NCBI GenBank assembly: GCA_036675815.1
Contig: JAKFEE010000050.1
Span: forward strand, 33,700 to 97,699
Direction of reading: 5' to 3'
Source: JAKFEE01 sp036675815
Lineage (GTDB): Bacteria; Pseudomonadota; Alphaproteobacteria; Rhodospirillales; Magnetospirillaceae
DNA length: 64,000 nt
This document shows positions 61,955 to 64,000 of the stretch, piece by piece; the stretch's first letter is position 1; each line of letters begins with the position of its first letter. Under the pieces are notes generated by a model. It was not told the DNA's origin and did no database searches. It worked only from the letters and a program-made list of their open reading frames with translations. Both the position numbers and the translations under genes were made by a program.

Positions 61955-63766
61955 ATGACATTGATGACCGCCGACACAGGAAAGGCCGCCTCCGAGATCC
62001 CCACCCCGACCGAAGCGATCACGACCCTCGGCGACTATACCGCGCGAATGCAACGCGTCTTCCTCGATTATGTGGAGCAGCGCACCGGCAAGAACGGCTT
62101 CGAGCTGCCGGATCCGGCGGTGGCGGTGGAAGTGTTCGTCGACGCCGCCTTCCGCCTGTGGTCCGATCCGGCGCGGATGGCCCAGGCGCACGCCCGCCTG
62201 CTGACCGACTATGCCCGGCTGTGGCAGGCCGAGGCCGAGCGCCTGCGCGGCGAAGCGCCCGAACCGGTGGCGGCGCCGGCACTCGGCGACAAGCGCTTCG
62301 CGCATGAGGCGTGGACCGAGGAGGTGGCCTTCGATTTCCTGAAACAGGCCTACCTGCTGACGGCGCGCTGGCTGCAAAGCACCATGCACGAGGCCGGCGG
62401 CGGCGATGTCCACAAGACCGAGATGATCGATTTCTACACGCGCCAGTTCGTCGACGCCCTGGCGCCGTCGAATTTCCTGCTGACCAACCCGCAGGCGCTG
62501 CGCGCCACCGTCGACAGCGGCGGCCGCAACCTGCTGCGCGGCCTCGACAACCTGCTCGGCGACCTCGAGCGCGGCCGTGGCCGGCTGGCTATCCGCATGA
62601 CCGACGAGACCGCGTTCCGCCTGGGCGAGAACGTCGCCACCACACCGGGCAAAGTCATCTTCCAGAACGAATTGATGCAACTGATCCAGTACGCGCCGAC
62701 GACGCCGACGGTGTTCAAGCGGCCGCTGCTGATCGTGCCGCCGTGGATCAACAAGTTCTACATCCTCGATCTGCGGGCGAAGAATTCGCTGATCCGCTGG
62801 CTGGTCGAGCAGGGCCACACGGTGTTCGTCATCTCGTGGGCCAACCCGGACGAGAAACTCGGTCACAAGCGCTTCGACGACTACATGCTGGAAGGGCCGT
62901 TGGCGGCGATCGACGCCATCGCCCAGGCCACCGGCGAGAAGACCGTCAACATCGTCGGCTACTGCATCGGCGGCACGCTGACCGCCTGCACCCTGTCCTA
63001 TCTTGCCGCCAAGCGGCGCAAGCCGGTGGCTGCGGCCACCTTTCTCACCGCATTGGTCGATTTCGCCGAGGCCGGCGAACTCAAGGTCTTCATCGACGAC
63101 GAGCAATTGGCGTCACTCGAGGACCATATGCGGCGCACCGGCTATCTCGAAGGCCGGCACATGGCCAACGTGTTCAACCTGATGCGCGACAACGACCTGA
63201 TCTGGTCGTTCGTCGTGCAGAACTACCTGCTGGGCAAGGAGCCGTTCCCCTTCGACCTGCTGTACTGGAACGCCGACGCCACGCGCATGCCGATGATGAT
63301 GCACTCCTTCTACCTGCGGAACATGTACCAGCAGAACAAGCTGCGCGAGCCGGGCGGCATCAGCCTCGACGGCGTGCCGATCGACCTGCGGCGCCTGACC
63401 GTGCCGACCTATCTGCTGTCGACGCGCGAGGACCATATCGCGCCGTGGCGCGCCACCTATGCGGCGACCCAGCTCTATGGCGGCCGCAATACCTTCGTGC
63501 TGTCGGCGTCGGGCCACATCGCCGGCATCGTCAATCCGCCCTCGGCCAAGAAATATTGCCATTGGACCAATCCCGAACTGCCGCCGGACCCGGAGGCATG
63601 GCTGGCCGGCGCCGAGCGCCATGACGGCTCGTGGTGGCCGCATTGGCAGGCGTGGCTGGCGGAGAAGGCCGGCAAGCAGGTTCCGGCGCGCCAGCCCGGC
63701 GACGGCGCCTTGGCCGCCATCGAGGACGCCCCCGGCAGCTATGTGCGCGTGCGCGCCGGCGGCTGA
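61955..63766 (+). CDS. phaC: Class I polyhydroxyalkanoate synthase
   Basis: Polymerises 3-hydroxyacyl-CoA into PHA granules. The roughly 603 residues show the PhaC N-terminal domain (FLLTNPQALRATVDSGGRNL in parts), PLLIVPPWINKFYILDLRA in parts, the lipase-like box GYCIGGTL with the nucleophilic Cys near 337, the catalytic Asp in STREDHIAPW and His in SASGHIAGIVNPP. ATG 61955 or 61964 could be the start, neither with a strong Shine-Dalgarno. It is divergent from thiC; no phaA/B/R in the window. Confidence 0.95.
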   Translation: MTLMTADTGKAASEIPTPTEAITTLGDYTARMQRVFLDYVEQRTGKNGFELPDPAVAVEVFVDAAFRLWSDPARMAQAHARLLTDYARLWQAEAERLRGEAPEPVAAPALGDKRFAHEAWTEEVAFDFLKQAYLLTARWLQSTMHEAGGGDVHKTEMIDFYTRQFVDALAPSNFLLTNPQALRATVDSGGRNLLRGLDNLLGDLERGRGRLAIRMTDETAFRLGENVATTPGKVIFQNELMQLIQYAPTTPTVFKRPLLIVPPWINKFYILDLRAKNSLIRWLVEQGHTVFVISWANPDEKLGHKRFDDYMLEGPLAAIDAIAQATGEKTVNIVGYCIGGTLTACTLSYLAAKRRKPVAAATFLTALVDFAEAGELKVFIDDEQLASLEDHMRRTGYLEGRHMANVFNLMRDNDLIWSFVVQNYLLGKEPFPFDLLYWNADATRMPMMMHSFYLRNMYQQNKLREPGGISLDGVPIDLRRLTVPTYLLSTREDHIAPWRATYAATQLYGGRNTFVLSASGHIAGIVNPPSAKKYCHWTNPELPPDPEAWLAGAERHDGSWWPHWQAWLAEKAGKQVPARQPGDGALAAIEDAPGSYVRVRAGG

Positions 63767-63785
63767 GCCGGAGCAGCGATCCCAC

Positions 63786-64000
63786 CGTCATGCCCGCGAA
63801 AGCGGGCATCCATTCCGCGGCTCCGCGAAATCGGCGTCGGAACGGACTCCCGCTTCCGAGTTTGTGAAGGAATCCCTTTCTCCGTCACCCCCGCGGAAGC
63901 GGGGGTCCATTCCGCCGGCGCTTCAGCATCGAAATCGTGGTCGGAGGCCGGCCAGAGCACCGCAGGTCGTGCAGGCGGCGGAATGGATTCCCGCTTTCGC
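63786..64000. repeat. Family B elements at the window end
   Basis: A degenerate copy from 63786 (CGTCATGCCCGCGAAAGCGG) to about 63866, and a long copy from 63883 (CGTCACCCCCGCGGAAGCGG) with the centre CAGCATCGAAATCGTGG and GAGCACCGCAGGTCGTGC, running past the window end. The second is the inverse of the element at 58542-58668. No gene is seen after phaC. Confidence 0.87.

Overview
The window is a GC-rich chromosomal segment that looks like an alphaproteobacterium, most probably Rhodospirillales-like. The evidence is the gene content and order: the general amino-acid transporter aapJQMP, an EipB/DUF1849 envelope protein, fabD-fabG-acpP-fabF-mltG, rpsF-rpsR-DUF2232-rplI, dnaB-alr-mlaEF, a class I PHA synthase and a 17-kDa-antigen-type lipoprotein. 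No rRNA, tRNA, CRISPR array or complete insertion sequence was seen.

Layout. 0-6.5 kb: two Do/HtrA periplasmic proteases, the second beside an OmpR-type two-component system, with small decayed accessory genes (HigA fragment, DUF5397-like gene) between. 6.7-10.9 kb: aapJQMP. 10.9-16.2 kb: accessory zone with a frameshifted hicB, an MFS transporter, a tyrosine-recombinase remnant, and a visibly AT-richer two-gene operon (OLD/DUF3696-like AAA ATPase plus an unrecognised 348-residue partner) that resembles a defence module. 16.5-22.7 kb: saccharopine dehydrogenase-like enzyme, then a TonB-dependent uptake operon (small Cys/His secreted protein, TonB receptor, sialidase-fold protein with Cys/His motifs, TlpA-like thioredoxin, TonB), probably for a metal. 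22.8-30.9 kb: CDF transporter, pdxH, lipoprotein, DnaJ-like protein, YihY/BrkB, fabI-aroC, a broken TumE-type toxin-antitoxin pair, rhodanese, orphan HigA-like antitoxin. 30.9-45 kb: sppA, Nudix, DUF47-Pit phosphate transport, tlyA, HDAC-like hydrolase, xseB-ispA, two metallo-beta-lactamase-fold hydrolases, EipB, universal stress protein and an APH-like/P-loop kinase fusion. 45-50 kb: fatty-acid synthesis operon plus mltG. 50-58.5 kb: PagL-like deacylase, ribosomal protein operon, cfa, dnaB-alr-mlaEF. 58.5-64 kb: a tandem duplication carrying a 45-residue secreted peptide gene and a three-hairpin C-loop RNA, then thiC with a TPP riboswitch, and divergent phaC.

How it works together: most of the window is housekeeping (envelope quality control, lipid synthesis and trafficking, translation, replication, cofactors). 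Accessory DNA is limited to small toxin-antitoxin remnants and the ATPase island. Intergenic space is heavily populated by two families of palindromic repeats: one with GCGGACCT/GAGCTC-type arms, and one of REPIN-like doublets whose ends begin CGTCA(T/C)(T/C)CCCGCG.

The best candidates for something undescribed are the AAA ATPase/partner operon (13.29-16.19 kb), the duplicated peptide-plus-C-loop RNA locus (58.78-59.53 kb), and the 17-bp perfect hairpin that encloses the cfa ribosome-binding site.
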